A stretch of DNA of 30,322 nucleotides from an uncultured Oscillospiraceae bacterium (GTDB taxonomy: Bacteria; Bacillota; Clostridia; Oscillospirales; Oscillospiraceae): the NCBI GenBank assembly GCA_934645175.1, contig CAKUDE010000027.1:1-30322 (forward strand), written 5' to 3'. Within the stretch, counting starts at the first letter, position 1. Each line of letters starts with the position of its first letter. Position numbers and translations under genes: made by a program. Below the pieces are notes generated by a model that saw only the letters and a list, made by a program, of their open reading frames with translations, was not told the origin of the DNA and searched no databases. Positions 22,118 to 30,322 of this stretch are shown piece after piece.

Positions 22118-22146
22118 TTCCAATTTTGGAGAGGATGTGTTATAAT
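22118..22146 (+). promoter_or_regulatory. Promoter of a candidate small RNA
   Basis: Extended -10 TGTTATAAT with TATAAT at 22141-22146; weak -35 TTCCAA at 22118-22123 with 17-bp spacing. An imperfect palindrome (22114-22134) covers the -35, and a GCAAAT box lies at 22106-22111. Confidence 0.6.
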
Positions 22147-22152
22147 GACGCC

Positions 22153-22223
22153 GTCTGTTGAATACATACTTACTCCTCCGCGCACCGCGCAGCATCAGGG
22201 AAGGATGCTGCGCGGTTTTATTT
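22153..22223 (+). ncRNA. Candidate small RNA with CCUCC seed
   Basis: A predicted transcript of about 70 nt between the promoter above and a strong terminator. Its single-stranded 5' part contains ACTCCTCC (22172-22179), complementary to Shine-Dalgarno sequences, a feature of Firmicute riboregulators. No protein is likely: the only plus-strand ATG lies inside the -10. The opposite strand has GGAGG and an ATG (22167) leading to a 77-codon frame, so that reading is an alternative, but it has no promoter and runs through hairpins. Confidence 0.45.
22185..22223 (+). terminator. Rho-independent terminator (plus strand)
   Basis: Perfect 12-bp stem (22185-22196 with 22204-22215), 7-nt loop, tail TTTTATTT. 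It ends the candidate sRNA and any readthrough from the acsV operon before it meets rpoC. Confidence 0.92.
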
Positions 22224-22239
22224 GGAATGGCCAATCAGC

Positions 22240-22274
22240 AAAAGCCCGTCTCCCTTTTCGGGAGACGGGCTTTT
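22240..22274 (-). terminator. Terminator of rpoBC (bidirectional in form)
   Basis: Perfect 15-bp stem with a 5-nt loop, flanked by A and T runs that lie within the stem. Located 37 nt past the rpoC stop on the minus strand, back to back with the plus-strand terminator. Confidence 0.88.
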
Positions 22275-22311
22275 CGAAATATCAGGGCAGGGGAAGATAA
22301 CGCGGGAAGGG

Positions 22312-26004
<3,693 letters not shown>

Positions 26005-26019
26005 CGTTATTACTCCTCC

Positions 26020-29790
<3,771 letters not shown>

Positions 29791-30110
29791 CACAGCCTTT
29801 CTTTTCGGGATGTGTAATTTACATGGTATTCATCGCCCGGGGGCGGAGGAATCGGATATTTGCGCCGTACAGTTCCGGCGTCGGGGACAGCCCCGCGCTT
29901 TCTGCGGGTTGGGGCAACGGCTTTTTCCGGGCAGCGGTACTGCCGATGGTAGACCGCGGCGGAGCTGTGGAGTATATCTTGTAAAGCTCGGAAATGATAC
30001 ACCCGGACGTGTTGACTGTTTGTTGTTTTCCGGGCTTGCGCGGCGGCGCAATGTGTGGTATACTGAGAATAGAGGTGGGAGATCGGTTTTTCCGATATTT
30101 GCGCATTATG
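29791..30110 (-). other. Leader of rpoB, about 320 nt
   Basis: The 5' untranslated region expected from the promoter at 30118-30146. I see short hairpins only (for example GGGGCTGTCCCC near 29893, and GGCAG/CTGCC near 29935-29950) and two copies of GCAAATATC. rplL, the usual upstream neighbour, is not in the window. A 173-codon open frame on this strand overlaps the rpoB start but has no ribosome site and looks random. Confidence 0.6.
30036..30064 (+). promoter_or_regulatory. Plus-strand promoter facing the right edge
   Basis: -35 TTGCGC at 30036-30041, 17-bp spacer, -10 TATACT at 30059-30064 with TG one base before it (extended -10). Start near 30071. It would transcribe rightwards through the hairpin at 30256 toward the gene that begins beyond the window. 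Confidence 0.6.
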
Positions 30111-30117
30111 GAGTACA

Positions 30118-30146
30118 ATCATAACACAATTCCTGCCGGGAGTCAA
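30118..30146 (-). promoter_or_regulatory. Promoter of rpoBC
   Basis: Minus strand: -35 TTGACT at 30141-30146, 17-bp spacer, extended -10 TGTTATGAT with TATGAT at 30118-30123. Start near 30111. Close to consensus, as expected for a core housekeeping operon. Confidence 0.83.
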
Positions 30147-30255
30147 GTGCTTTTCCGAAATTTCCCGCGTATTTTCCGCGCGGGGGGTTGCCGGAGAAGC
30201 GTTTTTGTTTCGGAAAAAGAAACACAGCCGCCGCCCAGCTCTGGGCTGAAGTGAT

Positions 30256-30293
30256 AAAATAATGGTAGACACGAAAGTGCCTACCATTATTTT
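30256..30293 (+). terminator. Very strong bidirectional hairpin terminator
   Basis: A 17-bp stem with one A-C mismatch (30256-30272 with 30277-30293) and a GAAA tetraloop, flanked by A and T runs on both sides, so it can work on either strand. On the plus strand it stands only about 18 nt before a Shine-Dalgarno site, either insulating the next gene or attenuating the transcript from the promoter at 30036-30064. Confidence 0.82.
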
Positions 30294-30311
30294 TATGCTA
30301 ATATTAGACAT

Positions 30312-30319
30312 GGAGGTGG
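30312..30319 (+). promoter_or_regulatory. Shine-Dalgarno of a gene outside the window
   Basis: GGAGGTGG lies at the extreme right edge after an AT-rich stretch. A plus-strand gene should begin within about ten bases beyond the window. Its identity cannot be read here. Confidence 0.65.
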
Positions 30320-30322
30320 AAA

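Noticed and set aside
21934..22167. A 77-codon minus-strand frame with GGAGG before its ATG
   Set aside because: Lies behind the rpoC terminator with no visible minus-strand promoter, crosses two long hairpins and overlaps DUF3786 antisense. Kept as an alternative to the sRNA reading.

Overview
The window reads as a GC-rich (roughly 58-60%), low-TTA/CTA/TCA genome of an anaerobic Firmicute. The gene content suggests Clostridia, perhaps an Oscillospiraceae-like gut lineage: single YidC, RnpA-RpmH block, PPi-type phosphofructokinase, and Wood-Ljungdahl acetyl-CoA synthase genes. That placement is inferred from gene families and codon use, not from any database search.

Layout. (1) Positions 1-3243, minus strand: rpmH-rnpA-yidD-yidC-jag, ending in a strong terminator, with a consensus promoter in front of rpmH and a hairpin attenuator between rpmH and rnpA. 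(2) 3294-6040, minus: larE-larB-larC, overlapping by 4 nt each, with its own promoter. They make the nickel-pincer nucleotide (NPN) cofactor; no LarA apo-enzyme is in the window. (3) 6055-7412, minus: a monocistronic PPi-dependent phosphofructokinase with promoter and terminator. (4) 7429-10814, minus: an OmpR-type response regulator, its sensor kinase and a membrane-anchored HtrA-like protein that has lost the catalytic His.

(5) 10961-22223, plus strand: the distinctive part, the methyl/carbonyl branch of the Wood-Ljungdahl pathway. Order: metF, cooC, acsD, an acsC-acsE gene fusion, acsB, then, from a second promoter, a small cupin, the corrinoid-reactivation protein acsV and a DUF3786 protein. 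MetF makes methyl-THF. The AcsE half moves the methyl to the cobamide of AcsC/AcsD, and ACS joins it to CO and CoA. CooC likely loads nickel and AcsV re-reduces inactive Co(II). CO dehydrogenase (acsA/cooS), fhs, folD and metV are absent here and would have to be elsewhere. Non-coding spacers in this locus are unusually rich in long stem-loops and operator-like palindromes, and a short candidate sRNA follows the last gene.

(6) 22240-30146, minus: rpoB-rpoC with their own promoter and a leader of about 320 nt, not preceded by rplL in this window. A plus-strand promoter, a very strong hairpin terminator and a Shine-Dalgarno sequence at the right edge announce a plus-strand gene just outside the window.

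The most novel signals are the AcsC-AcsE fusion, the hairpin array between it and acsB, the cupin/AcsV/DUF3786 accessory operon with its palindromic promoter, the His-less HtrA protein, and the small RNA candidate at about 22153-22223.
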